Part shown: positions 1 to 7,134 of the stretch, one piece after another
How positions within the stretch are numbered: position 1 is the stretch's first letter
How the letters are laid out: each line of letters begins with the position of its first letter
Source: an uncultured Prevotella sp.
GTDB taxonomy: Bacteria; Bacteroidota; Bacteroidia; Bacteroidales; Bacteroidaceae
Length of the DNA: 47,170 nt
Direction: 5' to 3'
Assembly (NCBI GenBank): GCA_900546345.1
Contig: URCI01000018.1
Coordinates: forward strand, 1-47,170
The notes under the pieces: generated by a model
Told to the model about the DNA's origin: nothing
The model's database searches: none
What the model saw: only the letters and a program-made list of their open reading frames with translations
Made by a program: the position numbers and the translations under genes

Positions 1-54
1 AACTCTTATGCCAAGATTGAGAATCTTGTATCCTAACCGTTAGATGAACCGACC
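1..54 (-). tRNA. tRNA-Glu (CTC), 3' part cut by window edge
   Basis: The visible 54 nt on the minus strand are identical to the 5' part of the complete tRNA-Glu at 105-176: acceptor strand, D arm, and anticodon arm with loop TTCTCAA (anticodon CTC). The T arm and 3' acceptor strand lie beyond the window. No TAnnTTTG box is visible directly upstream, so it is probably fed by read-through from the upstream tRNA genes past the hairpin at 65-94. Confidence 0.9.
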
Positions 55-64
55 GTTAAGCGAT

Positions 65-94
65 AAAAAAACCTCTCTGTACGAGGCGGAGAGG
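65..94 (-). terminator. rho-independent terminator between the two tRNA-Glu genes
   Basis: Read on the minus strand, a stem CCTCTC...GAGAGG (72-94) is followed by seven T (65-71). It lies just after the complete tRNA-Glu and before the second copy. It could be a partial terminator or a processing hairpin, because the second copy has no evident promoter of its own. Confidence 0.7.
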
Positions 95-104
95 AAAAGA
101 AAAG

Positions 105-176
105 TAGTCGGTAAGAGAATCGAACTCTTATGCCAAGATTGAGAATCTTGTATCCTAACCGTTAGATGAACCGACC
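105..176 (-). tRNA. tRNA-Glu (CTC)
   Basis: A complete cloverleaf without encoded CCA. Acceptor strands GGTCGGT and ACCGACT pair with a terminal G-U. The D arm resembles bacterial tRNA-Glu. The anticodon stem CAAGA/TCTTG encloses loop TTCTCAA with anticodon CTC (reads GAG), and the T loop is TTCGATT. The discriminator is A. It lies 23 bp downstream of tRNA-Ser on the same strand and is probably cotranscribed. Confidence 0.93.
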
Positions 177-199
177 GGTTGAAAGGTTTTAAACCCTTG

Positions 200-288
200 C
201 GGAAGCTGGGGGATTCGAACCCCCGGTACGCGAAAAAGCGCACGGCAGTTTAGCAAACTGCTGGTTTCAGCCACTCACCCAAACTTCC
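200..288 (-). tRNA. tRNA-Ser (GCT)
   Basis: A class II tRNA of 89 nt with a long variable arm, acceptor GGAAGTT/AGCTTCC, anticodon loop TTGCTAA (anticodon GCT, reads AGC/AGU) and T loop TTCGAAT. Discriminator G as usual for Ser. First gene of a minus-strand tRNA transcript with a TAnnTTTG promoter about 40 bp upstream. Confidence 0.96.
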
Positions 289-328
289 AAAGTTGGTAAA
301 CAACTTACAGCATTTTCCAAATGCGGTG

Positions 329-336
329 CAAAGGTA
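329..336 (-). promoter_or_regulatory. -7 box TACCTTTG for the tRNA cluster
   Basis: The minus strand reads TACCTTTG, an exact match to the Bacteroidetes -7 consensus TAnnTTTG, about 40 bp upstream of mature tRNA-Ser. It is correctly placed to drive the Ser-Glu-Glu tRNA transcript. Confidence 0.75.
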
Positions 337-528
337 CTACAATTATTTGATTCCACCAAACTTTTACCCGACTTTTTCCGTTTTACGCCATAATTATCGT
401 CATTGACAAGGATTCCTTCTCCGCCAATATTGGATATTATCTACCATTGCGACCACATGGAAGAAACAGCTTCATGGAAGTGAGGGCAAATTACTTCTGA
501 GGATGTTAGACATATTACCACAGAGGCC

Positions 529-715
529 GTTAGGGCGGGCACAGAGGCCCGCCCCTACGTTCGATGCCGTGGTACCGAATTGGTTATTTTCGCTGTTAGG
601 GCGGGCACAGAGACCCGCCCCTACATTGGATGCCGTGGTACCGAATTGATTATTTTCGCCGTAGTACCGAATTGCTTATTTTCGCCGTAGGGGCGGGCCT
701 CGTGCCCGCCCTAAC
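529..715. repeat. three G/C-rich hairpin repeats in a 440-bp gene-free stretch
   Basis: The 289-730 stretch has no credible gene. It holds three copies of a hairpin with arms GGGCGGGC and GCCCGCCC: 529-558 and 595-624 in one orientation, and 687-715 inverted. Between them a segment containing GGTACCGAATTG and TTATTTTCGC recurs three times (about 564-594, 629-659, 660-685). The third hairpin ends about 15 bp from the 3' end of the DUF3408 gene and could act as its transcription end. The repeated, palindromic, non-coding nature suggests a REP/MITE-like family. Confidence 0.85.
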
Positions 716-730
716 TGCTTAAAAGTAATG

Positions 731-1510
731 TTACCAAGGCAACGTGTTTTTGAAAAGTACATCCTTGATGTCCTTCTCATGATCGTAGAAGAAACGCGCC
801 ACGATCGAGGAGAGAATCGCAGAGGTCGGCAGCTTCTCATCACCGGCATACTTCAGACGGTCCAAGACATTCTTGAGCGTCTCGTCGATGTAGATGGTAG
901 CCAGCTTGCCGCCACCCACTTTGTAGTCATGCGCCAGGTCGAGGAAGAGCTGCCACGAATCCTTACTGTCGTCGCGCATCACGTGATATTCACGCTCACC
1001 GGCCGACTCAGATTTCGGACGACGGCCGCGGCGTGCCCCAACATCCTCCCTATTTGTCGCACCTTGCATATAAGCCGTTGATGCTGAACGCGGTGCACTG
1101 CCGCCATGCTGCGCACCCGTCGGACGGATCACGCCATTGCGCTGCGAGGGCTGTTCCATGGGCTGACGACCCGAATAAGGACGCTCCTCATGAGCTGCGT
1201 CCTGGGAAGCACTGGCATATTCCGTGCTCTCCTGTTGATCATAAGAAGGCGCCGGCTCGACAGGTGCCTCTGGAGTAGGAGAGGGGGCAGGCTCCACGCC
1301 CTCAGCGCCTTCGCCGTGCTCCTGCGGAACCGTGTCCACAGCATTCTCTATAGACTTCTCTTCTTCCTTCTCAGCCTGCTGCTGTTCCTCGCGGTCTTCC
1401 TCAGCCTGCTGTTCACGACTATTTGAGTTCGGCTGTCCTCCATTCTGGAGTCCTTTTACAAGATCAGAGATGCTGCCGGGAAGCAAGACTGATGTTTTCT
1501 TCTTAGCCAT
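731..1510 (-). CDS. DUF3408-like partner of ParA, putative partition/DNA-binding protein
   Basis: A 259-residue cytoplasmic protein. The first 190 residues are low complexity: Gln/Glu-rich, then Pro/Glu and Ser/Arg-rich. The C-terminal 75 residues are compact and resemble DUF3408, a family found beside ParA in Bacteroidetes plasmids and conjugative elements. That domain ends in a helical segment reminiscent of ribbon-helix-helix proteins (IYIDETLKNVLDRLKYAG). It lies downstream of parA on the same strand with a 241-bp AT-rich gap. By analogy it would be the centromere-binding or adaptor partner of ParA. That role is inferred from position; the family match is from memory of its C-terminus. 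Confidence 0.7.
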   Translation of the reverse strand: MAKKKTSVLLPGSISDLVKGLQNGGQPNSNSREQQAEEDREEQQQAEKEEEKSIENAVDTVPQEHGEGAEGVEPAPSPTPEAPVEPAPSYDQQESTEYASASQDAAHEERPYSGRQPMEQPSQRNGVIRPTGAQHGGSAPRSASTAYMQGATNREDVGARRGRRPKSESAGEREYHVMRDDSKDSWQLFLDLAHDYKVGGGKLATIYIDETLKNVLDRLKYAGDEKLPTSAILSSIVARFFYDHEKDIKDVLFKNTLPW

Positions 1511-1751
1511 ATTATATTTTTATATAAATAATTGTTTAGATGTATATACGAACAGATAAATATATTATATAAGTATATAAATAAAGAAAGACGTACATTC
1601 GTGATATAACTCACTCATTATCAATGGTAAGATATTCAATACACAAACAAATATATAAAAATATAAAAGTATAGTATAAAAATATCTATGTCTATATATA
1701 TAATAATGTGTATATGTCTATCTCTAAATATATCTCTTCATCGCTTTTCCC
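1511..1751. other. AT-rich spacer between parA and its partner gene
   Basis: A 241-bp non-coding stretch rich in TATATA and AAATATA runs, strikingly AT-rich against the flanking genes. No clear TAnnTTTG box or terminator was found. A centromere-like site is possible but not shown by any clear repeat. Confidence 0.4.
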
Positions 1752-2417
1752 TTATTCTTTGATCCGACGGATGATGAATTCGAAGGCCGGTCGCACCGCA
1801 TCGCGCTGAGAAGGCGAGATCTCGAAGGTGTTGATACGCTTCAGTGCGGCACGTGCCGTGATGCGCGGGGTTACGGCACCCAACTGTTTGAAGATCGCAT
1901 CGGTTTGCTTCCACATCTTCAACTCATCGGTGGTGCCAATACGCACGTCAATACGGTTGGGCACAAAAAAGAGTTTGGCCTGCATCTCGGGTGTCAGCTT
2001 GCGGAGCGCATTGATCACCTGAACGAACATGCCGGTGGAGTCGAGGGTCTTCTCCTCATATTCATAAGGACAGATAATATAGTCGGCATTAGTGAACATC
2101 GGTACGAGGCCGTCTTCAGAGACATTACCCGGAGAGTCGAAAAGCACGTAACCCTCGGTCTGCGAAGCAGAGTCCATCAGCTGTTGCATGGTATCCGGAT
2201 CGGCCACGTCGAAATCCTGAACATTATAGGGTTCCTCTGTGTCGGGGTAGAGTTCCTTGTCTTTCTTGCGCTGCATCATGATGGTCTTCTGCAAGTCGGT
2301 ATCGATGATGCAGACATCCTGTTTCTTCCATGCCAGGTAGTTGGCGAAGAGGATGCAGAGGGTAGACTTTCCTACACCACCTTTCTGATTGGCAAAAACG
2401 ATCTTCTTATTTTTCAT
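1752..2417 (-). CDS. parA: ParA-family partition ATPase
   Basis: A 221-residue P-loop ATPase of the ParA/MinD family. A deviant Walker A motif KGGVGKST lies at residues 12-19, a Walker A'-like DTDLQ near 39-43, and DSPG near 95. Such ATPases segregate plasmids or chromosomes with a DNA-binding partner. The short form without an N-terminal HTH is typical of small plasmid ParA. It is followed downstream by the DUF3408-like gene, and upstream lies a very AT-rich region with iteron-like repeats. The only -7-like sequence upstream is TATACTTG, one mismatch from consensus. The start at 2417 gives a normal N-terminus, with the P-loop about 11 residues in. Confidence 0.88.
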   Translation of the reverse strand: MKNKKIVFANQKGGVGKSTLCILFANYLAWKKQDVCIIDTDLQKTIMMQRKKDKELYPDTEEPYNVQDFDVADPDTMQQLMDSASQTEGYVLFDSPGNVSEDGLVPMFTNADYIICPYEYEEKTLDSTGMFVQVINALRKLTPEMQAKLFFVPNRIDVRIGTTDELKMWKQTDAIFKQLGAVTPRITARAALKRINTFEISPSQRDAVRPAFEFIIRRIKE

Positions 2418-3670
2418 GTCTATCTATTCATTTATATATTCAAGTATATATATAAAGAGTGGAGTAGGGGAGGATATGAAAATATAAACCTACATATAGA
2501 TAAGTATATAAAGACATATCTAAGCATCCACCGCTTTACACATGCAAATATAAGAATAAAAAATGATATAGGCAAATATATCCAAGTATTTTAATACTTT
2601 TAAATGTAGAGATAGATAAATGCAGGTATAAAGAAATAAAGATATATGGATTTATATCGTTATTTATATATTATGGTTTTTATATAAAGATATAAAGGCA
2701 TTTTTGCTCATGTACATATGTATGTATTTATAAATGTAGATATATAGGTATATAATAATATGGATAGATAAAAAGAAAGGAGCAGAAATAGGTAGAAAGA
2801 TAAATATATAATTAAATAAAGATGTAAAGCATCATATATTCAAGCACCAACACAATACAGACAACTGAGTCAAAAAATGGCGATGAAAAGGGAGAAAAGT
2901 GAGAGAAAAGGAACGCATACAAAAAGATAATTATATCTTTATATATAAAAATAGAAAAATAGAAAGCAATTAAAAACCAGGGGATTAAAATATATAAAAT
3001 ATTCAATACAGCCATCGGAAGAGTAGAGAAACGAACGATTCCATCGTGTAAAAAGCATAAAAGGTTAATAGAATAGAAGCGAACAAGGAAAGCTACCAGA
3101 AGAAAGGAAAAATAAACAAACAAATACAAAAACAAAGAAACAGATATATATATGGCTAAAGGTTTATTTATATATAAGGAGGTTAAATTAAAGATATAGA
3201 AATACATCAAAATGTACATATGTATGTTTATATAGGTATTTATGGAAACGTATAAATAAAAGAGTGGATATATAAAAAGATAAAATAGGACGTTATTTAA
3301 TATATATAAATGCATGCATGCAGATATATATATAGGCGTATAGATATAAAAAAGCATAGATATGAAAAAGTGAATAGACAGAAGGATAAAAGAACAGAAG
3401 TAGATATATATAAAACAGCGTTCAAATAAATAAAGCTATGTGTGTATATATAAAAACATATAGATATATAAATATAGATAAATAATTAAATCTCACTATA
3501 AGAAAACATTTAGATAGAAATACTTTTAGATAAAACATACTGGATCGGCCGTAGAATCAAAAAGAAAAATAACTTTTAAAATTTTCAGAAGAGTAGATTA
3601 TCTTTAGATATCTTTTAGTATCATTGATTAGTAGAACGCTGTATCTATCTTAAAACCAATGGATTACGAT
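2418..3670. other. 1.2-kb very AT-rich gene-free region
   Basis: No credible gene on either strand; the only long open frame (2812-3357 minus) is low-complexity Ile/Phe/Tyr sequence produced by AT-rich DNA. Runs of TATATA and AGATATAAA dominate. ATGTACATATGTATGT occurs twice (2710-2725 and 3212-3227), each containing the palindrome ACATATGT, and TGCATGCATGCA occurs near 3311. Such DNA unwinds easily and lies between ParA and the iteron-like array, as expected of a replication origin. I saw no DnaA box of the TTATNCACA type. Confidence 0.55.
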
Positions 3671-3678
3671 GTCTTTCG

Positions 3679-4016
3679 GCGACATATTAGTAAGGTGGTG
3701 CGACATATTAGTAACATTCTGGCGACATATTAGTAAGGTCTCTGCGACATATTAGTAACATGTTTGAAACTCCGGCGACAGATAGGGAAGGTCGTTGCGA
3801 CATATAGGGAAACTGTTGATTTTGTTATGAGGTTAGTTTTACGATTTTTACTTGTTTTGTCGTTATTTGTTTTCCGATGGTCATTGGATGATCTTTTTAA
3901 GTCTATCTTTTGGTCTTCTGTAAGTGATTGATAAGCAGATCGATGATGCACTTCTGCGACAAATTAGTAAGGTAGATGGAGAAGGGGTTGTTTTGAAAGT
4001 GCGACAAATTAGTAGG
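3679..4016 (+). repeat. iteron-like direct repeats GCGACAtATTAGTAA
   Basis: Eight same-orientation copies start at 3679, 3700, 3722, 3744, 3775, 3797, 3956 and 4001. The first four share GCGACATATTAGTAA exactly, two have a GATAGGGAA or TATAGGGAA tail, and the last two have GCGACAAATTAGTA. Start-to-start spacing is 21, 22, 22, 31, 22, 159 and 45 bp, so most are phased at two helical turns. That fits Rep-binding iterons of a plasmid-type origin next to parA. The alternative is the multiple terminal repeats of an IS21-type element, but no istA or istB gene is present. Confidence 0.85.
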
Positions 4017-4267
4017 TTGCTGATCTATTTTTACAAAAGTATGGTTTCGTGATTTTCTTGTTTTTCCGTCCAGTTGATCGTGCGCTTGATTTTTTTCGAT
4101 TCTCGTGCGACTTTTTTCTTCGTCTCTCCCTTTATTTACTGAGGTTGACACTGATTTTTCAGTCCCGTTGCAATCTTGATTCTAGGATGAAAATCAGGGG
4201 TTCTGCGTTCAATTGTGATCAAAATTGGGTGGTAGCGGCTGGGGCTGGACCTGCATCCTTGAAACCT

Positions 4268-4309
4268 ATTACTCCCCCTCTCCTTTGGAGAGGGGTAAGG
4301 GTGTGAGGC
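4268..4309 (+). repeat. interspersed palindromic repeat, copy 1
   Basis: A copy of the family with core ACTCCCC(T)CTCCTTTGGAGAGGGG followed by GTGAGGC, preceded by CCTTGAA about 10 bp upstream. The inverted arms CCCCTCTCC and GGAGAGGGG form a hairpin. Related copies: 21221, 22408, 32036 (inverted), 32285, and degenerate ones at 44516 and 45135. Confidence 0.85.
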
Positions 4310-4434
4310 TTTGTGAGGGAGATATCCGCATACATTCATATATAAATATATATATTCTTCTTTCTTCCTCACAGGACTTTACGTTTTTTCAAAGAAAGGG
4401 GGTTATGCAATAGTGGCTTAAAGGCTAAAAGTGC

Positions 4435-4442
4435 TACCTTTG
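4435..4442 (+). promoter_or_regulatory. -7 box TACCTTTG of the ORF6N gene
   Basis: An exact TAnnTTTG match. It would start transcription near 4449, giving a leader of about 60 nt before the ATG at 4509. This excludes the GTG at 4431 as a start codon, because it would precede the promoter. Confidence 0.75.
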
Positions 4443-4467
4443 CATACAATAATAAGTAACAACACGT

Positions 4468-4492
4468 TTAAGGTCACAATTTGTGATCTCAA
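4468..4492. promoter_or_regulatory. palindrome in the leader of the ORF6N gene, candidate operator
   Basis: A 25-bp near-palindrome with inner arms TCACAA and TTGTGA around a central T. It lies in the predicted transcribed leader, about 20 nt after the predicted start. It has the same centre and length as the coding-region palindromes at 4543, 4765 and 6424, and could be an autoregulatory operator or an RNA hairpin. Confidence 0.6.
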
Positions 4493-4508
4493 AAATAAAG
4501 ATAGAAAT

Positions 4509-5465
4509 ATGGCAGATAATATAGAACATCAAGATAAAGGAGAACTGGTCGCAAATTGTGACCAGTTACAAAATGATGAAGTCGTAGTTACCACTCCTGT
4601 AGAAAGTCGAATAATGTCTATTCGTGGAAAGCAGATTATGATAGACAGAGACTTGGCTGAACTTTATGGAGTGGAAACCAGGGTGTTAAATCAAGCTGTA
4701 AAACGTAATATGGAGAGATTTCCTGAACGTTTTCGTTTTCAACTGACTAAGGAAGAAATGAATGAACTAGTCACAAATTGTGATCGGTTCAATAGTTTGA
4801 AGCACTCAACAGTTCGTTCATATGCTTTCACGGAGCAGGGAGTGGCTATGCTCTCCACTGTTCTTAGAAGTGAAACCGCAATTCGTGTCAGCATACGAAT
4901 TATGGATGCATTTGTTGCAATGAGACGTTTCATGGTGACAAATGCAGAAGTTTTCCAACGTCTTTCAACAATGGAGTACCATCAACTGGAAATGCAGCAA
5001 CATCAGCAAGAAACAGACAAGCGCATAGACGAGGTGTTTCGCAGATTGGACGAGGGCAATGCAAAGCCGAAGCAAGGTGTGTTCTACAATGGGCAAGTTT
5101 ATGATGCCTATACTTTCGTGTCCGACTTGATCAGGAGTGCGAAGAAACGTATTGTACTTATCGACAACTATGTTGACGAGACAGTATTGACATTGCTCGA
5201 TAAAAGAGAAAATAGCGTGTCTGCAATCATCTACACTCAGCAGATAAGCCGTCAGTTCCAACTCGACATAGACCGACATAATGCTCAATATGCACCGATT
5301 GATGTTGAAACATTCCGTTTATCACATGACCGCTTCCTTTGTATAGACGATGATGTGTATCACATAGGAGCATCCATAAAGGACTTGGGCAAGAAGTGGT
5401 TTGGTTTCTCCAAGATGGAGATACTTACACCAGACGAATTGGTGGAACGAATCAATAGAGAGTAA
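4509..5465 (+). CDS. ORF6N-domain DNA-binding protein
   Basis: A 318-residue protein. An ORF6N domain at about residues 30-145 contains IRGKQIMIDRDLAELYGVE and AFTEQGVAMLSTVLRS, typical of phage-derived KilA-N/ORF6N regulators. A short Gln/His-rich coiled segment follows (about 150-185). The C-terminal region of about 130 residues begins FYNGQVYDAYTFVSDLI, is common to Bacteroidetes ORF6N proteins, and has no known activity. The start at 4509 is chosen because an exact -7 box lies at 4435. The function is unknown; a DNA-binding regulator or defence-related role is an inference. The gene is visibly more AT-rich than the fimbrial and xylan genes. It carries two 25-bp palindromes in frame (4543-4567 and 4765-4789), each encoding LVxNCD followed by Q or R. 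Confidence 0.85.
   Translation: MADNIEHQDKGELVANCDQLQNDEVVVTTPVESRIMSIRGKQIMIDRDLAELYGVETRVLNQAVKRNMERFPERFRFQLTKEEMNELVTNCDRFNSLKHSTVRSYAFTEQGVAMLSTVLRSETAIRVSIRIMDAFVAMRRFMVTNAEVFQRLSTMEYHQLEMQQHQQETDKRIDEVFRRLDEGNAKPKQGVFYNGQVYDAYTFVSDLIRSAKKRIVLIDNYVDETVLTLLDKRENSVSAIIYTQQISRQFQLDIDRHNAQYAPIDVETFRLSHDRFLCIDDDVYHIGASIKDLGKKWFGFSKMEILTPDELVERINRE
4543..4567. repeat. 25-bp palindrome inside the ORF6N coding region, first copy
   Basis: Arms AACTGGTCGCAA and TTGTGACCAGTT flank a central A, with 11 of 12 positions complementary. In frame it encodes residues of ELVANCDQL. See the copies at 4468, 4765 and 6424. Confidence 0.85.
4765..4789. repeat. 25-bp palindrome inside the ORF6N coding region, second copy
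   Basis: Arms AACTAGTCACAA and TTGTGATCGGTT around a central A, with 9 of 12 positions complementary. It encodes ELVTNCDRF between the two conserved halves of the ORF6N domain. Confidence 0.8.
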
Positions 5466-5602
5466 TCAATACGCTTGAATTCTATAATATTAAAGCGCAT
5501 CGCCAGTAAACGTTCTTTGTTATTTGATCCAAAATTGAACACTTAAAAACGGATGCGATAAATCTGACGGATGGCATTTTCGGTTAGCCCAATGCCGATA
5601 AT

Positions 5603-5640
5603 AAGGGAAGGAGAATTGTTATTCCTTCCCTTTGTTTATC
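5603..5640 (+). terminator. rho-independent terminator downstream of the ORF6N gene
   Basis: Perfect 10-bp stem AAGGGAAGGA / TCCTTCCCTT with a 10-nt loop, followed by TTGTTTATC. It lies about 140 bp after the ORF6N stop. The rest of 5466-6226 holds one small minus-strand gene candidate, its terminator and two promoters. Confidence 0.7.
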
Positions 5641-5715
5641 TTTGGCAGATTTGGCTTTGAATGCAGGTATCAAAGAATTTTATACGTAAGCGTATCGGTA
5701 TTCACGTATTGCCAC

Positions 5716-5748
5716 AAAAAAACCGAGCAAGGGAGGAGGCTTGCTCAG
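5716..5748 (-). terminator. terminator of the small minus-strand gene
   Basis: On the minus strand the stem GAGCAAG / CTTGCTC is followed by GG and seven T. It starts 6 bp after the stop codon of the 23-residue frame at 5754-5825. Confidence 0.7.
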
Positions 5749-5753
5749 TTTTG

Positions 5754-5825
5754 TTAGTCTTCTGTGGATGGTTGCCAACGGTCAGGTAATAGATTTTTGT
5801 ACTTGTCTTTGCTTGCCATATTCAT
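5754..5825 (-). CDS. putative 23-residue small protein
   Basis: A short frame starting MNMASKDKYKNLLP and ending DRWQPSTED, with an alternative ATG two codons in. It is bracketed by an exact -7 box TACCTTTG about 16 bp upstream (5841-5848) and a strong terminator immediately downstream, so a short dedicated transcript is likely. The leader would be only about 10 nt. I do not recognise the peptide: it is hydrophilic, without a signal or membrane segment. A competing 38-codon frame (5782-5898 minus) spans the promoter box and is less likely. The transcript could instead be a non-coding RNA of about 120 nt. Confidence 0.45.
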   Translation of the reverse strand: MNMASKDKYKNLLPDRWQPSTED

Positions 5826-5840
5826 AAGAATTTGTGCGCG

Positions 5841-5848
5841 CAAAGGTA
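5841..5848 (-). promoter_or_regulatory. -7 box TACCTTTG for the small gene
   Basis: An exact TAnnTTTG match on the minus strand, upstream of the 23-residue frame and pointing away from the RhuM-Fic pseudogene. Confidence 0.6.
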
Positions 5849-6187
5849 CGGACTTCTAAGCGAGGCTGAAATACGGTAATGCCGAGACGCTTACCCATTT
5901 TCTTATTTATCGTTATTGATAGTTGTCAATATTACTTTACCTCCTCGAAATGCTTTGATAAGTAAGCAAATACATCTGCGTCTGCATGTTGCTAATGTGT
6001 TGCAAATTCTGAAATAAGCATCCATAAGCAAACATATACTCAACATTGGCAAAGGTAGGAAAATGAAGGAAAGGGCAAACAAAAATCCAACATTTTTGCT
6101 ATTGGGGTACATCGTTTTTACAAGGCTGATAGCGATGCTACCAACATATTTTCTTACGTTGTCTTGTAATCTTAGCGATAAATATAT

Positions 6188-6195
6188 TACCTTTG
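6188..6195 (+). promoter_or_regulatory. -7 box TACCTTTG for the RhuM-Fic gene
   Basis: An exact TAnnTTTG match 32 bp before the ATG at 6227. Two earlier ATGs (6202 and 6220) open frames of at most six codons. Confidence 0.7.
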
Positions 6196-6423
6196 CAAAC
6201 AATGGTTTACGAAAACCCATGATGCGATGAAGCAGGTCGACCTGAACAACGAAATCGTCATCTACCAGAGCGAGGATGGCAAGACCCAACTTGATGTCAA
6301 GCTGGAAGGAGAGACCGTGTGGCTGAATCGTCAACAACTTGCCGAATTATTCGACAGGGATGTCAAGACGATTGGTAAGCACATCAACAACGCCTTGAAG
6401 GAGGAATTGAATGATGGCATTCC

Positions 6424-6448
6424 AACTGTCGCAAAATTTGCGACAGTT
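6424..6448. repeat. 25-bp perfect palindrome inside the RhuM domain coding region
   Basis: Twelve-base arms AACTGTCGCAAA and TTTGCGACAGTT match perfectly around a central A. In frame it encodes TVAKFATVQ, a segment whose protein sequence is itself conserved in RhuM proteins, but the exact DNA symmetry goes beyond what the protein requires. Related palindromes lie at 4468, 4543 and 4765. Confidence 0.9.
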
Positions 6449-6870
6449 CAAAAGGAAGGTACGCGAACCGTTAACCGTGAAATCGAGTATTACAACCTCG
6501 ACATGATTATATCAGTTGGTTACCGCGTAAAAAGTCGTAGAGGTGTTGAGTTTAGACGTTGGGCAAACAGTGTGCTGAAGCAATACCTCATCAAGGGCTA
6601 TGCCGTGAACGAACGCATACGTAAGCGGCAGATATCCGAACTTAGGCAATTGGTGCAGGTGCTGGGCCGTACCTTGCAGCAACAGCCGGTGCCGACAACC
6701 GACGAGAGCAATGCACTATCGGGCAGATCTATCAGACCTTCGGTGGCGTGGACCTCTACCCCAGTGTGGAGGAGAAAGCCGCCATGCTGCTCTATCTCGT
6801 TACCAAAAATCACTCCTTCAGTGATGGAAATAAAAGGATCGCCGCTACTCTGTTCCTTTGGTTCATGAAC

Positions 6871-6944
6871 GTTTTCGTTAAGCCAGATGAGCAGAGTCAA
6901 GCTCGCTTGAACTCTGCCATGGCGAGAAAAGGTGCGCGAAAGCG
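6871..6944. repeat. 74-bp insertion with a palindrome in the Fic gene
   Basis: This extra segment interrupts the Fic C-terminal coding sequence between WFMN and NNNGILY. It contains a hairpin at 6891-6917 with arms GCAGAGTCAAG and CTTGAACTCTGC, one bulge, and a 4-nt loop. No transposase or target duplication is visible, so it looks like a small palindromic element or a local rearrangement. Confidence 0.65.
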
Positions 6945-7134
6945 AACAATAACGGCATCCTTTACCGTGAGGACGGCACCAAGCGCATCGCCGACAGCAC
7001 CCTTGTTGCCCTCACGCTGATGATAGCTGAGAGTCGGACGGAAGAAAAGGATGTCATGGTAAAAGTGGTCGTAAACTTGATTAATAAGAACAACGTATAA
7101 TAGAGTGTGGGGATACGACCTAACAGAAAGATAC

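Larger units (their letters stand above)
6227..7100 (+). pseudogene. broken RhuM-Fic fusion gene
   Basis: Residues 1-160 are a RhuM-type domain (WLNRQQLAELFDRDVKTIGKH, then YYNLDMIISVGYRVKSRRGVEFRRWA). The frame is lost near 6720: the homologous sequence resumes in another frame at 6721 with GQIYQTFGGVDLYPSVEEKA, so several dozen codons that normally join RhuM to Fic appear deleted. A Fic motif HSFSDGNKR follows. A 74-bp insertion at 6871-6944 then shifts the frame again, and the tail NNNGILYREDGTKRIAD resumes at 6945 and ends with TAA at 7098-7100. Intact members are about 330-350 residues with a Fic AMP-transferase domain. Both lesions shift the frame, so the Fic domain cannot be made from the native start. 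Confidence 0.85.

Noticed and set aside
2812..3357. A 181-codon open frame in the AT-rich region
   Set aside because: Composition is almost only Ile, Tyr, Phe and Leu from TATATA-rich DNA, with no domain, promoter or terminator.
3679..4016. Repeat array as CRISPR
   Set aside because: Spacing is only 21-22 bp start to start with 15-bp repeats, leaving spacers of about 6 bp, and no cas gene is present.
3730..4151. Two minus-strand frames covering the iterons, considered as a Rep gene or transposase fragment
   Set aside because: They are short, overlap the repeats (which appear as TNLSQ peptides) and contain no recognisable Rep or IstA/IstB motif.
4431..4508. N-terminal extension of the ORF6N protein from GTG at 4431
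   Set aside because: It would begin upstream of the -7 box at 4435 and read through the leader palindrome.
5782..5898. 38-codon minus-strand frame overlapping the 23-codon one
   Set aside because: It spans the perfect -7 box and has no separate promoter, so the shorter frame or an RNA fits better.
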